Notes under the pieces: generated by a model
The model's database searches: none
What the model saw: the letters and a program-made list of their open reading frames with translations, nothing else
What the model was told of the DNA's origin: nothing
Shown here: positions 63,925-63,961 of the stretch, piece by piece
How positions within the stretch are numbered: position 1 is the first letter of the stretch
Layout: the number at the start of each line of letters is the position of its first letter
Assembly (NCBI GenBank): GCA_902810705.1
Contig: CADDYU010000004.1
Span: 1-63,961, forward strand
Reading direction: 5' to 3'
Source of the DNA: Methylococcaceae bacterium
Lineage (GTDB): Bacteria; Pseudomonadota; Gammaproteobacteria; Methylococcales; Methylococcaceae
Length of the DNA: 63,961 nt
Made by a program: the position numbers and the translations under genes

Positions 63925-63961
63925 ATGGCAGCACATATCGAAACGGGCACGATGGTGCCAC
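63925..63961 (+). CDS. Start of an unidentified gene, cut by the window edge
   Basis: AGGAAGGG (63911-63918) is followed seven bases later by ATG 63925 and an open frame MAAHIETGTMVP to the edge. The ribosome binding site is good, but twelve residues do not allow identification. Confidence 0.4.
   Translation, partial: MAAHIETGTMVP

Overview
The window reads as chromosomal DNA of a GC-rich gammaproteobacterium, most likely a methanotroph of the Methylococcaceae (Methylococcus or Methylocaldum type). The reasons are gammaproteobacterial housekeeping genes (rlmM, ubiG, purE-purK, phoU, bamA-skp-fabZ-lpxA-rnhB), a hopanoid cluster with a eukaryote-like one-step squalene synthase followed by shc-hpnG-hpnN-hpnO, and a CopC/CopD copper pair. 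The taxonomic call is inference; no methane monooxygenase or rRNA gene lies in the window. I see no insertion sequence, prophage or CRISPR array.

Layout. 1-9.3 kb: a truncated lipocalin-like gene, a di-heme cytochrome lipoprotein, DUF488, isoaspartyl peptidase, MtfA, a WbuC-type cupin, a two-repeat lipoprotein, DNA photolyase, a fatty-acid-hydroxylase-like gene broken by a 4-bp duplication, and ubiG. 9.5-19.5 kb: purE-purK-rlmM, phoU, bamA-skp-fabZ-lpxA-rnhB (lpxD and lpxB absent from their usual slots), a MOSC protein and an isoprenylcysteine-methyltransferase-like protein. 19.6-29 kb: the hopanoid locus, hpnH divergent from sqs-shc-hpnG-hpnN-hpnO, with a 10-bp inverted repeat between the two predicted promoters. 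29-41.2 kb: copC-copD, a dolichyl-phosphate-type glycosyltransferase, rmuC, a DedA/PAP2-like/LssY fusion coupled to hemL, and a debranching enzyme with a family 4 glycosyltransferase. 41.8 kb: elongator tRNA-Met with a good promoter and terminator, then a secreted GH43-like protein.

44.5-49.7 kb is a molybdate operon read leftwards: outer-membrane porin, modA, modB, modC, modE. A ModE-type palindrome overlaps the -10 of a near-consensus promoter in front of the porin, so the porin is probably part of a molybdate-controlled uptake system that reaches the outer membrane.

50.5-63.9 kb is dominated by periplasmic glucan genes: opgG, a small unknown protein, and an opgH lacking the long N-terminal domain of the E. 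coli protein; then ppnN and a GH1 beta-glucosidase; then a GH17-GT2 fusion (NdvB-like), a small secreted protein and a divergent GH17 membrane protein (NdvC-like). Two glucan pathways thus sit within about 13 kb. The intergenic regions before skp and before opgG share an identical promoter-like layout, AAGTCGCGAG-N17-TATAAT, which suggests shared control of envelope genes. A gene-free, AT-rich stretch before ppnN carries a perfect DnaA box and two nested palindromes.
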